A stretch of DNA of 64,000 nt from Streptomyces sp. TBY4 (GCF_024213195.1 NZ_JANAVF010000008.1:1-64000); one strand, 5' to 3'. Counted from the stretch's first letter, positions 1 to 8,827 are shown. Numbers and translations: made by a program. The notes: generated by a model from the sequence alone, not told the origin.

Positions 1-1032
1 ACGGAAGAAGCGTTCGATGGACAGGTGGTGGGAGAACGCTGCTCCTCCGCATACCCGCATGGCGTCGTCGGTGACGGCCAGGGCGGTGTCGTTGGCCAGT
101 GCCTTGACCCCGAGGACGTAGAGCGGAGTCTGCTCGTCGGGGGCTGCGATGCTGGCCGCCGCGGCACGCAGGTAGGCGGTCGCGGCCTCCAGCTGCAGCG
201 ACATGCGGGCCAGGCGGGCGCGGATGGTGGGCAGCTCGGCGAGGGTCTGGCCGGTGTGCTGGAGGGTCGCTCCGCTGGTGTGCCGCACGGCGGCATCGAG
301 TGCGGCACGGGCCAGACCCAGGGAGACGGCCGCGTTGCCCAGGTTGAACCAGGGCATGACCGTCTCGGTCATCAAGGTGAGTCCGCTGCCGGGCGCACCG
401 AGGCGCAGACTGTCAGGGACTGTCATGTCGAACCGCATCGGTGAGGACGCGTTGCCGCGCAGGCCCAGCCCCTGGAAGGTCCCGGTGACGGCAACGCCCG
501 GGGCGTCCGCCTCGATGGCGTACAGGTCGACGGTGCCCGCCTCGTCGGCGGAGAGCACGGACGTGACGTAGATCTGTGCGTGTCCGGCGGAGGTCACCCA
601 GCTCTTGTCGGCGGTGAACCGCGCCTCGTGGCCGCCGTTGCGCTTCGCCTGGGAGATGGGCGCCCAGAAGTGCGAGCGGGAGCCGGGCTCGCTGAACGCC
701 AAAGTGGCCAGTGCCTTGCCCGTGGCCAGGTCGCCCGGCAGGGCCGGCATCCCCGGTGGGGGTGCGGCGAGTACCGTCATGGCGCCGCTGACGTGCATCA
801 GGTAGACCATGGCCGCCGATCCGCATGCGCCCGCCAGCTCGTCTGTGACCTGGGCGAACTCCTCAGGGCCGGCTCCCAGACCGCCCTCCCGCTCGGGCAA
901 TGTCAACCCCAGCAGGCCGGACGTGCCCAAAGCCGCTACCGCCTCCTTGGGGAACCGGCCCTCCGCGTCAACGGCGGGCGCGTGCTCCGCGGCGGCGGCC
1001 AGAACCGGCTGCAACAGGCTGTCGAGGTTCAT
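1..1032 (-). CDS. Acyl-CoA dehydrogenase family protein (C-terminus outside window)
   Basis: The complement reads as an open frame of 344 codons from an ATG at 1032 to the window edge with no stop, so the 3' end is missing. The order matches the acyl-CoA dehydrogenase fold: an N-terminal helical part with LLGLTLPEREGGLG, a middle beta domain with TLAFSEPGSRSHFWAP and KSWVTSAGHA where flavin and substrate bind, then the start of the C-terminal helical domain with MRVCGGAAFSHHL. Members oxidise acyl-CoA or related thioesters using FAD; the substrate here cannot be read. The start codon overlaps the stop of the upstream small membrane gene by 4 nt, so the two are probably translationally coupled. 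The catalytic base region falls partly outside the window and cannot be checked. Confidence 0.88.
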   Translation of the reverse strand, partial: MNLDSLLQPVLAAAAEHAPAVDAEGRFPKEAVAALGTSGLLGLTLPEREGGLGAGPEEFAQVTDELAGACGSAAMVYLMHVSGAMTVLAAPPPGMPALPGDLATGKALATLAFSEPGSRSHFWAPISQAKRNGGHEARFTADKSWVTSAGHAQIYVTSVLSADEAGTVDLYAIEADAPGVAVTGTFQGLGLRGNASSPMRFDMTVPDSLRLGAPGSGLTLMTETVMPWFNLGNAAVSLGLARAALDAAVRHTSGATLQHTGQTLAELPTIRARLARMSLQLEAATAYLRAAAASIAAPDEQTPLYVLGVKALANDTALAVTDDAMRVCGGAAFSHHLSIERFFR

Positions 1033-1430
1033 GCGGGATCGTGCCTTCCCGTGACGGGAGTGGGGGCGGCCGGGCTGTCGGGTATGGGAGCAAGGCCGAG
1101 GGCGAGCAGGCCCACCGCGAACCCGAGCAGCAGGGCCACGGTGGAACCGTCGCCCCCGAGCAGGTTCGCACCGGTCCAGCCGATCTGCACCAGCTGCAGG
1201 ACGGCAGCCGCCAGGAAACCCGCCCCGGCCAGGGCGATCAGCGAACGCACCCCTGAGAGACCCGCCGCCACGGCCGCCGCGGCCAGGAGCAGCAGCACCA
1301 GAGTCCCGGCATCACCCAGCGCGACGAGCCCCCAGGGCGGGCCGTCGGCGATGGCCAGGACGCTGCTCACCGCAGCGCCAATACCCAACCCGACGGCCGT
1401 CCGGCCGATCGCGGATCGTTGAGTCCGCAT
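1029..1430 (-). CDS. Small four-helix membrane protein
   Basis: A 133-residue protein with four or five hydrophobic stretches, starting MRTQRSAIGRT and ending in a short hydrophilic tail. The ATG at 1430 is preceded by a GAGAGG ribosome site at good spacing. It lies 17 nt downstream of the DoxX-like gene and overlaps the dehydrogenase start, so all three look like one leftward operon. I do not recognise a family. It could be a helper for the membrane-bound DoxX-like protein or the dehydrogenase, but that is inference from position only. Confidence 0.75.
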   Translation of the reverse strand: MRTQRSAIGRTAVGLGIGAAVSSVLAIADGPPWGLVALGDAGTLVLLLLAAAAVAAGLSGVRSLIALAGAGFLAAAVLQLVQIGWTGANLLGGDGSTVALLLGFAVGLLALGLAPIPDSPAAPTPVTGRHDPA

Positions 1431-1447
1431 CGAAACACCCCTCTCTT

Positions 1448-2005
1448 TCAGGACGCCGCGAGCAGCAGCCGCGACAGCCTGCTGCCCCGCTGCCGCCATA
1501 CGGGGCGCAGGGCGCCGTCCACGCCGTAGGCGCGTCCCGCTGCGGTGGCCAGCAGCGCCAGGTGCACGGCGTACATCAGGAAGTACGACCAGAACCACTC
1601 GTGCGGGGTGTTCAGCACGGAGAACAGGATGGCGGTCGTCTGGACCAGTCCGACCGCCGCCCAGAAGCGGGTGGCCAGGCCCACCAGCAGGAACGCGCCC
1701 AGGCAGGCCTCGATCGCGAAGGCGCCCCAGGCGAACACCGCGAAGTTCGGAATGATCACATGCTCGACCAGCCACGCCCACGGGGCGAAGACCTCGTTGT
1801 CGACCCCTTTCAGGGTCCAGGCGTACAGGTCCTGCGGGGGGTCGCTGTCGTTCCCAAAGTCCGGCGGGCGCTTCCAGGAAAGGTTCTGGATCCACAGCAG
1901 ACCGACCACGACGCGGCACACGGCCAACAGCACCCGGGAGACGCGGGACGAGCTCAGCGGCTCCGGCTCCGGCTCGGGAGCCGAGGACCGATTGGTGACG
2001 GCCAT
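1448..2005 (-). CDS. DoxX-like membrane protein
   Basis: A 185-residue integral membrane protein with about four helices. It has the DoxX/TQO-subunit style: a first helix with RVVVGLLWIQNLSWKRPPDF, an internal GAFAIEACLGAFLLVGLATR helix, and a helix with EWFWSYFLMYAVHLALL. The frame continues upstream to 2143, but the start chosen is the ATG at 2005 (MAVTNRSS) because AGAGGTC lies about 10 nt before it and the upstream residues look non-coding. DoxX proteins are small quinone-linked or redox-associated membrane proteins. It heads the leftward operon with a small membrane protein and an acyl-CoA dehydrogenase, which fits a role in passing electrons to the membrane; that link is inferred. Confidence 0.75.
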   Translation of the reverse strand: MAVTNRSSAPEPEPEPLSSSRVSRVLLAVCRVVVGLLWIQNLSWKRPPDFGNDSDPPQDLYAWTLKGVDNEVFAPWAWLVEHVIIPNFAVFAWGAFAIEACLGAFLLVGLATRFWAAVGLVQTTAILFSVLNTPHEWFWSYFLMYAVHLALLATAAGRAYGVDGALRPVWRQRGSRLSRLLLAAS

Positions 2006-2160
2006 GCCGAACGACCTCTGATCTTGTTCCAGGAACTCAGGGAGTCCTCTGCCGTACATCCATCGACTCACGTCGGTACCCGCTCGGCAAGCCGCAGGGG
2101 CTTGTGTCGTCCCGGCGTGCACACGGGCAGCAAGGCGCAGCATCGCCTAGCGTCCCCGGC

Positions 2161-2370
2161 ATGCGTGTACTGGTCACCGGAGGCGCGGGATTCATCGGCT
2201 CACACATCGTGACCGCGCTCGCCGCGCGCGGCCATGAACCCGTCGTCCTCGACGCACTGCTTCCCACGGCGCATACGGCCGTCCCCACGGGGTCCATGGT
2301 CGTATACGGAGAGGGCCGCTACGACTGCGAATGCGACGACCAGCGCCGCGTACTCACCCCCGATCGTTGA
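2161..2370 (+). pseudogene. NAD-dependent epimerase/dehydratase remnant with internal deletion
   Basis: The frame starts as a perfect extended-SDR N-terminus, MRVLVTGGAGFIGSHIV, with the Rossmann GxxGxxG and the VVLDALLP strand end. It then jumps directly to SMVVYGEGRYDC, which in intact sugar epimerases lies around residue 120, near the catalytic Ser/Tyr region, and stops soon after. About 80 internal residues and the whole C-terminal half are missing. In Streptomyces an epimerase of this type usually stands upstream of the glycosyltransferase and DUF2064 genes that follow here. The 69-residue product cannot be an active epimerase. Confidence 0.75.
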
Positions 2371-2525
2371 CCACCGCTGCCTGCTCCTAGGCCGCGGCTT
2401 CTGTCCGGGCGCCTTGGCTCGTGTCACCGGTACGCCCCGTTCACGTCGCGGCCAGACCGGCAGCGGGTCACGCTGGGATGGCTCGGGGATCAGACCAGGC
2501 CGACCGCGGATGAGGAGGGACCGGG

Positions 2526-2936
2526 ATGCCGACCTTGCCCTGGATCGCCACGCCGGCCGCAGCCGGCACAACCGGGTCGCTTCCGGACGAGGTGCTGGTC
2601 CTGGGTTCGCGCCTGCTCCTGCGCCGTGCCCGGGACATTCCGCGCTTCATCGCCGCAGCCCAGGCCATTCGACGTCAGGTCATGGCGGCCGACGGGGCTC
2701 TCGGCCTGTCCCTGCGGGCCGAGCCGTTCGCCAAGACCTTCTGGACACTCTCGGCCTGGCGTGACCAGGAGGCGCTGGACTCGTTCGTGGAAGCCCTGCC
2801 GCACGAGCGGACCATGAGGGACTTCCACCTCCGGCTGCGCGATCCGGTGTTCGTCGCCTGGACTGTGCCCCGCAACGCTCTGCCGGTCGACTGGTCCGAT
2901 GCCGTAAGCAGGATCGCCGGACACGCACCCCGATGA
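2526..2936 (+). CDS. ABM-type (monooxygenase-fold) hypothetical protein
   Basis: A 136-residue protein. The ATG at 2526 follows a strong GGAGG. Residues from about 25 to 115 have the pattern of dimeric alpha-beta barrel proteins related to antibiotic biosynthesis monooxygenases and spheroidene-monooxygenase-like proteins: SRLLLRRARDIPRF, SLRAEPFAKTFWTLSAWRD and DSFVEALPHERTMRDF. No catalytic residues can be assigned. It stands alone between the epimerase scar and the glycosyltransferase. Such small proteins either oxidise aromatic substrates without cofactor or are sensors; which applies here is unknown. Confidence 0.65.
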   Translation: MPTLPWIATPAAAGTTGSLPDEVLVLGSRLLLRRARDIPRFIAAAQAIRRQVMAADGALGLSLRAEPFAKTFWTLSAWRDQEALDSFVEALPHERTMRDFHLRLRDPVFVAWTVPRNALPVDWSDAVSRIAGHAPR

Positions 2937-2991
2937 TCCCGAACTTGCCAGAAAGCCCTGGATGTGTGGTTTGGGTGAGTACGGTGAGGGG

Positions 2992-3702
2992 GTGACCGAC
3001 CCGGATGCGACGACGGTGGACGTCGTCTTGCCGTGCCTGGACGAAGCCCGCGCCCTGCCCTGGGTGCTGGAGCGCATCCCGCCCACCTGGCGCGCGATCG
3101 TCGTCGACAACGGCTCCAGCGACGGTTCCGGCGCGATCGCCTCCACGCACGGCGCCACGGTCGTCTACCAGCCGGAACGTGGCTTCGGCGCCGCCTGCCA
3201 GGCGGGGCTGCTCGCGGCGGAGGCCGAGTTCGTCTGCTTCTGCGACTGCGACGCCTCCCTGGACCCCGGGCTGCTGCCCGCCTTCGTACGGGAGGTGGCC
3301 GCCGGGACGACCGATCTGGTGCTGGGACGACGTCGGCCGCAGGGGCACGGCACCTGGCCCCTTCACGCCCGGGCCGGGAACCTGGCCCTGTCCCGGATGA
3401 TGCGCAGGCGCACCGGACTGCGGCTGCACGACCTGGGGCCCATGCGCGCCGCCCGGCGTGAGCCGCTCCTCGGCCTCGGGCTCACCGACCGGCGCAGCGG
3501 CTACCCCCTCCAGATGGTCGTACGCGCGGCCGACGCGGGCTGGCGTGTCAGCGAAATCGACGTCCCCTACCTTCCGCGGACAGGGAGGTCGAAGGTCACC
3601 GGCACCTTGCGCGGTACCTGGCAGGCGGTGCACGACATGCGCGCGGTACTTGCGGAGCCACCGCTGACCGCCCCCGCATCCGGTGGGGCGGGTGCGCGGT
3701 GA
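2992..3702 (+). CDS. Family 2 glycosyltransferase
   Basis: The product (236 residues) is a GT-A fold transferase: DVVLPCLDEARALPWVLERIP at the N-terminus, VVDNGSSDGSG for nucleotide binding, then CDCDASLDPG, the DxD-type metal site. These resemble dolichyl-phosphate-mannose-synthase-like bacterial enzymes. No C-terminal membrane helices follow, so it is probably cytosolic or peripheral. The frame opens at 2962, but the GTG at 2992 sits right after GGTGAGGG and gives the natural start VTDPDATTVDVVLP. Its stop overlaps the next gene by 4 nt (GTGA), so the two are coupled. The normal upstream epimerase partner is a scar, so the pathway is probably incomplete. Confidence 0.85.
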   Translation: MTDPDATTVDVVLPCLDEARALPWVLERIPPTWRAIVVDNGSSDGSGAIASTHGATVVYQPERGFGAACQAGLLAAEAEFVCFCDCDASLDPGLLPAFVREVAAGTTDLVLGRRRPQGHGTWPLHARAGNLALSRMMRRRTGLRLHDLGPMRAARREPLLGLGLTDRRSGYPLQMVVRAADAGWRVSEIDVPYLPRTGRSKVTGTLRGTWQAVHDMRAVLAEPPLTAPASGGAGAR

Positions 3703-4331
3703 CCACGCTGCTCATCCTTGCCAAGGAACCGGTGCCCGGGCGGGTGAAGACCCGGCTCACTCCGCCGTACACGCCCCAGGAGGCGGCCCTCCTGGCCGAG
3801 GCCATGCTCACCGATTCCCTGCACGCCATGCTCGCGGCCCCCGTACAGCGGCGTCTGCTGGTCCTAGAAGGCGCGCCCGGCTCCTGGCTGCCGCCCGGCA
3901 TCGATGTCGTGCCGCAGGGGCGGGGCCGGCTGGACGAACGGCTGGCCGCGGCCTTCGGACTCTGTACCGGTCCCGCCGTCCTGATCGGCATGGACACCCC
4001 GCACGTCACCCCCGCCATCCTCGCGCCCGCACTGGCCGAGGACGCCTGGCGGACCTGCGACGCCTGGTTCGGCCCGGCTGAGGACGGTGGTTTCTGGGCA
4101 CTGGGACTCGCCGAACCCGATCCTGCGCTGCTACGCGGAGTGCCGATGGACGTATCCGACACGGGAACCCGGCAACGGCGGCGGCTGACCGAGGCCGGAC
4201 TGACGGTGCGCGAACTGGAGGTGCTGCGCGATGTCGACACCGCAGCCGACGCGCTGGCGGTGGCCGCCGAGGCCCCGCACACCCGCTTCGCCTCCACCCT
4301 GGCCTCACTGACACAGGCCGGGCCGCGATGA
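3699..4331 (+). CDS. DUF2064 / TIGR04282 family glycosyltransferase-like protein
   Basis: A 210-residue protein starting at a GTG that overlaps the preceding stop. The N-terminus LLILAKEPVPGRVKTRLTPP is the hallmark of the DUF2064 family, a nucleotidyltransferase-like GT-A fold. IGMDTPHVTPAIL and GPAEDGGFWALGL are the other conserved blocks. Family members are annotated as arsenosugar-type glycosyltransferases, but the reaction is not established for this branch. In related genomes the gene sits between a family 2 glycosyltransferase and a methyltransferase; the first is present and the second seems lost. Confidence 0.85.
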   Translation: MTTLLILAKEPVPGRVKTRLTPPYTPQEAALLAEAMLTDSLHAMLAAPVQRRLLVLEGAPGSWLPPGIDVVPQGRGRLDERLAAAFGLCTGPAVLIGMDTPHVTPAILAPALAEDAWRTCDAWFGPAEDGGFWALGLAEPDPALLRGVPMDVSDTGTRQRRRLTEAGLTVRELEVLRDVDTAADALAVAAEAPHTRFASTLASLTQAGPR

Positions 4332-4507
4332 CCACCAACGTCACACCGCGACCACGCCCGGCAGGCGCCCCGGTACGCCGATGCGCCCCTATCGGCCCGA
4401 CACGCACCCATGACCCGCCACGACGGTTCGATGCCGCCCGCCGGTCGTTGGAACGGTGCGCGCGTCACACACGCCGATCGAGAAGGACGCCAGCTGCGAA
4501 CCCGTGA
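4328..4507 (+). other. Short coupled ORF, possible remnant of the next gene of the locus
   Basis: An ATG overlaps the DUF2064 stop (ATGA) and opens a 59-codon frame starting MTTNVTPRPRPAGAP and rich in Arg and Pro. The coupling suggests that a further gene, usually a methyltransferase in this locus, once started here. The sequence after the first few codons has no recognisable domain. It may be a decayed start or chance. The stretch from 4508 to 4726 holds no gene and probably carries the promoter of the haloperoxidase gene. Confidence 0.25.
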
Positions 4508-4726
4508 TCAACCCGCCTGCCGTCCGCACCGGGACGCCCTGGTAGGCAGATCTCGCACATAGCACGGCAAGCCGTCATTCTTCTCTCACCTCCTCGGAGT
4601 TCCCGGTTCCGGGGTCGCCATGATCACTCCCATGCGCTGAGAATCCACGTGGACACCAACCAGTGTTCGTTGACAGCATCCGCACGTCTGTTCCCAACTT
4701 TCCAGGATTTTCTAGGAGTTGACAGC

Positions 4727-7597
4727 GTGCAGAGACCAAACGGGGTAGTCGGCCGGTCCCGTGGACCGGTACGAAAGGCCCTGCGTAGCGGGGGTGTGGC
4801 TGTTCCCCTTGCCCTGATTCTGCTGGCCCAGGCGGGCAGCGCGGCAGTCGCCGCTCCCACCGCCGGCGCTGCGGATTTACGCTCGGCCGGGCAGGGCAGT
4901 GCTGTGCGCAGTGTCCAGGACCGTGAGGAGACCGCTGCCCGTCTGACCGCGCAGGCGCAAGGGCGCCGGATCGAGGTCGTGGAGGCGCGCACGGAGAGCA
5001 CCTCCGTGTGGGCGAATCCCGACGGGACGATGTCGGTGGAGTCCTTCGCCGCACCTGTCCGCTACCGCGAGAACGGCACCTGGGTGCCGGTGGATGTCTC
5101 TCTCGTGAAGGACTCCGATGGTTCGGTGCGGTCGAAGGCGCACCCCCGTGGTCTGAAGCTGGCCGGGCGCACCGGTCCGGCGGGCGGTGACCTGGTCACG
5201 CTCGGCAGTGGCGACCAGGCAGTCGCCTTGGGCTGGCAGGGCTCTCTGCCCGATCCGGTTCTGGAGGGCTCGAAGGCCACGTACCCCGACGTGAGCGCCG
5301 GCACCGATCTGGTGGTCGAGGCGACCCGGACCGGGTTCGAGCAGTACCTGGTGGTCAAGGACCGTTGGGCGGCCGGGCAGGCCGCTTCGTTCACGCTGCC
5401 GGTGCGGGCCAAGGGCCTCAAGGTCGGCCAGGGCGCGGATGAGACGGTCACCTTCACCGATGCCAAGACGGGGAAGACGGTCGGCCAGTTGCCGACGCCC
5501 TTCATGTGGGACGGCTCCCGCGACAAGTCCGGCCGTGAGGGCGCCAAGCGTGCCCCTGTCGACCTCGACGTCGTACCCCGGGGGGAGGAGTTCGACCTCA
5601 AGGTCACCGCGGACAAGGGCTTCCTGGCCGCCGCGGATACCCAGTTCCCGGTCACCATCGACCCCGCGGTGTACTTCGGCACCAACTTCGACACCTTCGT
5701 CCGCAACGGCGACACCGCCGATTTCTCCGGCGGCATCGGGCTGAGCGTCGGCCGGGAGTGGCAGCGCACCGAGGCCCGCTCCTTCATCAACTTCCCCCGG
5801 CACTCCTCGGTGACCGGGCAGGACATCCTCAACGCCGAGCTGAATCTGTTCGCGACGTGGTCGGACTCCTGCGAGCCCCGCTCGTGGGAGATCTGGGACA
5901 CCGGTACCGCCTCGGCGGCGACCCGCTGGAGCACCCAGCCTGCCTGGCGCTCCAAGGTGACGGCCTCCACGCAGACGCACGGGCACGGCGACTGCGGGCC
6001 GCGCTGGCTGTCGGAGGACATCACCCCGCTGGTCAAGCAGTGGTCCCAGACCAGCCGGACCGTGGACACCATCGGGCTGCGGGCCACCGACGAAGCCGAC
6101 TACAAGTCCTACAAGATCTTCGCTTCCGCCGACGCGCCGGCGAACGCGCCCTCGATCCTGGTGACGTACGAGGCTCCGGCCGACCCGGTCAAGGACCACG
6201 TCGTCTACTGGAACGACGTCCTGCAGGAGACCTACCGCCAGGTCGGAGGCGCGCCGGGCCCGCTGGCCCGAGCGGGCGCCATGATGCACGGCGCCGTCTA
6301 CGACGCGGCCAACTCCGCGCGCTGCGCCGAGGGCGCCACCAAGTGCCTGGGTGACCCCTACCTGGTCAAGGCGAGCGCGGCCACCAGCGCTGTGCCGGAT
6401 GTGAACAGTGCCATCGACCACGCTGCCTTCGAGGTTTTGAAGTCGCTCTACCCGCAGTACAACTTCGACGACGAGATCGCCGCGGCGCGCTCCACCATTC
6501 CGGCTGCCGTCACCGCCGAGCAGCGCGCGGCGGGCACCGATGTCGGTCAGAAGGCCGCCGCCGCGATGATCGCGAACCGGCAGAACGACGGCTCGGCCGC
6601 GGCCGCCCCGTACACGGGCAGCACAGTTGCCGGGAACTGGCGTCCGACCGGAACCGGGAACGGCGCCACCCCGGAATGGGGCAAGGTCAAACCCTTCGGC
6701 ATGGCCTCCAGCGCGCAGTTCCGCCCGGCCGGCCCCGCCGGTCACACCGTGATGGACACCCTGCTCAAGAGCCAGCCCTACACGGACCAGTTCAATGACG
6801 TGAAGAGCCTGGGCGGAGCGACCTCCACCACCCGTACGGCCGACCAGACCAAGGCCGCGCTGTTCTGGGCCAACGACCTGGACCTGACCTACAAGCCCCC
6901 GGGCCAGCTCTTCGAGCACACCCAGATCCTCTCCCGCCAAAACGGCCTGACCGTCGCGGGCAACGCCAAGCTGTTCGCCCTCACCGCGTTCGCCATGGCC
7001 GACGCCGCGGTCACCGCCTGGGACGCGAAGTACCAGACCGACATCGACCTGTGGCGACCCGAGAGCGCCATCCGCGTGGACGGCGACGGCAACCCGAACA
7101 CAACCGGCGACGCGAACTGGCAGCCACTCTCCCAGGACCGCAACGGCAACCACTTCAGCCCTGCCTTCCCTGCGTACATCTCCGGCCACGCCACCTTCGG
7201 CGGCGCCTGGGCCAAGGCCATGCAGGACTGGTTCGGCACCGACCAGATGAGCTGGACCGCCACCACCGAAGACCCCAATGCCCTCGGTGTGACCCGCACG
7301 TTCACCACCTTCTCGGCCGCGGCCACCGAAAACGCCGTCGGTCGCGTCTGGCTCGGTGTGCACTATCGCTGGGACGGCACCGACGGCGTCAGCGCCGGCA
7401 GCAAGGCCGCCGCATACGTGTCGGCCAACAAGCTCAAGGCCAACACCGCCGCCACCTGGGTCAAGTACGAGGACCTCAACAACCGCGCCGGCTGCGAGGC
7501 ACAGGGCAAGCGCCTGCTCGCCGAACACCGCTGGACGGCCTACCAGTGCACCCAGATCCAGGCCCCCAGCCCCGACCACACGCTCTACGTCAAGTAG
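4727..7597 (+). CDS. Secreted DNRLRE-domain / vanadium-dependent haloperoxidase fusion
   Basis: A 956-residue protein. The frame opens at 4649, but the GTG at 4727 follows TAGGAG by 8 nt and gives a normal signal peptide (VQRPNG..., a hydrophobic core ending QAGSAAVAAP). Residues about 60-320 match the wall-associated N-terminal region typical of Streptomyces DNRLRE proteins. A DNRLRE beta-domain follows at about 325-485. From about 490 to 910 it is a vanadium haloperoxidase of the PAP2/acid phosphatase fold: LWRP with a Lys nine residues before the Arg (K768, R777), SGH at 819-821, and GRVWLGVHYRWD with R873 and H879. These are the expected vanadate ligands and acid-base residues. It should oxidise halide with peroxide outside the cell. 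The fusion to DNRLRE is unusual. The gene precedes a secreted protein 28 nt away. Confidence 0.85.
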   Translation: MQRPNGVVGRSRGPVRKALRSGGVAVPLALILLAQAGSAAVAAPTAGAADLRSAGQGSAVRSVQDREETAARLTAQAQGRRIEVVEARTESTSVWANPDGTMSVESFAAPVRYRENGTWVPVDVSLVKDSDGSVRSKAHPRGLKLAGRTGPAGGDLVTLGSGDQAVALGWQGSLPDPVLEGSKATYPDVSAGTDLVVEATRTGFEQYLVVKDRWAAGQAASFTLPVRAKGLKVGQGADETVTFTDAKTGKTVGQLPTPFMWDGSRDKSGREGAKRAPVDLDVVPRGEEFDLKVTADKGFLAAADTQFPVTIDPAVYFGTNFDTFVRNGDTADFSGGIGLSVGREWQRTEARSFINFPRHSSVTGQDILNAELNLFATWSDSCEPRSWEIWDTGTASAATRWSTQPAWRSKVTASTQTHGHGDCGPRWLSEDITPLVKQWSQTSRTVDTIGLRATDEADYKSYKIFASADAPANAPSILVTYEAPADPVKDHVVYWNDVLQETYRQVGGAPGPLARAGAMMHGAVYDAANSARCAEGATKCLGDPYLVKASAATSAVPDVNSAIDHAAFEVLKSLYPQYNFDDEIAAARSTIPAAVTAEQRAAGTDVGQKAAAAMIANRQNDGSAAAAPYTGSTVAGNWRPTGTGNGATPEWGKVKPFGMASSAQFRPAGPAGHTVMDTLLKSQPYTDQFNDVKSLGGATSTTRTADQTKAALFWANDLDLTYKPPGQLFEHTQILSRQNGLTVAGNAKLFALTAFAMADAAVTAWDAKYQTDIDLWRPESAIRVDGDGNPNTTGDANWQPLSQDRNGNHFSPAFPAYISGHATFGGAWAKAMQDWFGTDQMSWTATTEDPNALGVTRTFTTFSAAATENAVGRVWLGVHYRWDGTDGVSAGSKAAAYVSANKLKANTAATWVKYEDLNNRAGCEAQGKRLLAEHRWTAYQCTQIQAPSPDHTLYVK

Positions 7598-7625
7598 CCC
7601 GCCCATGACAAGGAGAGACACCACC

Positions 7626-8165
7626 ATGCGTGTGAGATACACACCCCGGACACGTGCCGGGCGGGCCGTTCTGGCCGTCGTAGCAGCCCTCGCGATCGGC
7701 GCCGCCGCAGCGCCCCTGTCCAGCGCCGTCTCCGGACCGGACACCCAGTCCGCGGCCGCCCGCAACGACGGCCCCAACGACCGGCTGCTGCGCACCCCCG
7801 AAGCACCTCGGATATCGGACGGCCCCTACGCCGGATTCCAGGTCTGCGGCGGCGGCATCAAGCCGGTCGTCACCAGCGTTTCGCCGACGCTGGCAGCCAC
7901 CCTGGAGTCGGTGGCCCCGCCCGGCACCGTCGAAGACGGCACAGAGACCGGCCCGCGCCGGAAGGTCGTCTTCGAAGTCGACGCCGCCGACGGCAAGCCG
8001 GCCGTGCGCAAGCAGCTGACCAGTGACAACAGCCACGACGCGGGCTTCCAGCTACCCGAGGGCAAGCTCACCGAAGGCGAGTACCGCTGGCGGATGAAGG
8101 TCAAGGACGGCTCCGCCGTCTCCGAGTGGACCGCCTGGTGCGACTTCACCGTCAAGCGCGCCTGA
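7626..8165 (+). CDS. Secreted beta-sandwich (Fn3-like) small protein
   Basis: A 179-residue protein whose ATG at 7626 follows AAGGAGAG. The N-terminus is a signal peptide with basic residues then AVLAVVAALAIGAAAAP. The mature part has a single Cys pair (VCGGG and WCDF) that could bridge the domain. The end, EGEYRWRMKVKDGSAVSEWT, is the typical last strands of a fibronectin type III or Ig-like fold. It is 28 nt after the haloperoxidase gene and probably in the same operon, so it may bind the same wall or substrate. The function is not known. Confidence 0.7.
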   Translation: MRVRYTPRTRAGRAVLAVVAALAIGAAAAPLSSAVSGPDTQSAAARNDGPNDRLLRTPEAPRISDGPYAGFQVCGGGIKPVVTSVSPTLAATLESVAPPGTVEDGTETGPRRKVVFEVDAADGKPAVRKQLTSDNSHDAGFQLPEGKLTEGEYRWRMKVKDGSAVSEWTAWCDFTVKRA

Positions 8166-8213
8166 CCAGGCATGTGACCCGCACCTGGTGAACCTCGCCG
8201 CGCCGTGCGGACC

Positions 8214-8244
8214 GCGGCCCGCCGACTACACGTCGGCGGGCCGC
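8214..8244. terminator. Bidirectional terminator hairpin
   Basis: A perfect 13-bp inverted repeat, GCGGCCCGCCGAC, with a 5-nt loop, lies between two convergent genes (ends at 8165 and 8261). Its position and strength fit a terminator shared by both. Confidence 0.8.
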
Positions 8245-8260
8245 TGCCGTTGCCGCTCTG

Positions 8261-8827
8261 TCAGGCCTTGGCGAGTGCCGCGGCGCCGAAGGAGACGTTG
8301 AAGCGGTCGCACCAGATGCTCACGCTCGTGTACTGGGAGAGGTCCACATCGGCGGGAAGGACGTAATTCTGGTCGCCCTTGTTGCCCTTGAGCTTGCCCA
8401 GACTGACGTACTTGCCGTCATCGAAGACCTCCCAGCCCGCCTTGCCTTCCTTCACCGGAGCATCGGTCAGCCACACGTGCAGGTCGGGACCGTTGCTGGT
8501 GTCGAGGTTCTCCAGGCGCAACGTGTGCGAACCGTCCGCCAGACGGACGATCTTCACTGTGCCCGTCGTGGTGTGCTCATGACTGATCAACTGCCCCGTA
8601 GAGACCGTCCGGGGCTCAGGCTGCGCCGGCGGCGATGTCGAACTCGTACCGGACGGGGGCGGCACAGTCGGCGCGGTCGCTGCTGTGGAGGGCAGGGCCT
8701 CCTGCACCGTCTCGTCCTGCCACAGCTTCCAGGGCTGAAACAGGTACATGCCCACGCCGATCACAGCGACCGCAACCACCGCGACGGCGAGAACAACCGG
8801 CCTGCTCGATATCCATCCACGCGCCAT
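8261..8827 (-). CDS. Membrane-anchored DM13-domain protein
   Basis: A 188-residue protein with an N-terminal membrane anchor (PVVLAVAVVAVAVIGVGMYLF), then a Thr/Pro/Ser-rich linker to about residue 75, then a DM13 domain: TTGTVKIVRLADGSHTLRLE, GPDLHVWLTD, GDQNYVLPADVDLSQY and the closing SIWCDRFNVSFGAAAL. DM13 domains are extracellular, and a redox or electron-transfer role has been proposed from the conserved Cys. The protein points outward from the membrane. It is transcribed alone and converges with the haloperoxidase operon, sharing its terminator. Confidence 0.85.
   Translation of the reverse strand: MARGWISSRPVVLAVAVVAVAVIGVGMYLFQPWKLWQDETVQEALPSTAATAPTVPPPSGTSSTSPPAQPEPRTVSTGQLISHEHTTTGTVKIVRLADGSHTLRLENLDTSNGPDLHVWLTDAPVKEGKAGWEVFDDGKYVSLGKLKGNKGDQNYVLPADVDLSQYTSVSIWCDRFNVSFGAAALAKA

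Noticed and set aside
4877..7795. 972-codon open frame on the minus strand across the haloperoxidase gene
   Set aside because: It is antisense to a gene with clear catalytic motifs, and the translated sequence is Gly/Arg/Val-rich with no domain. Long antisense frames are usual in high-G+C DNA.
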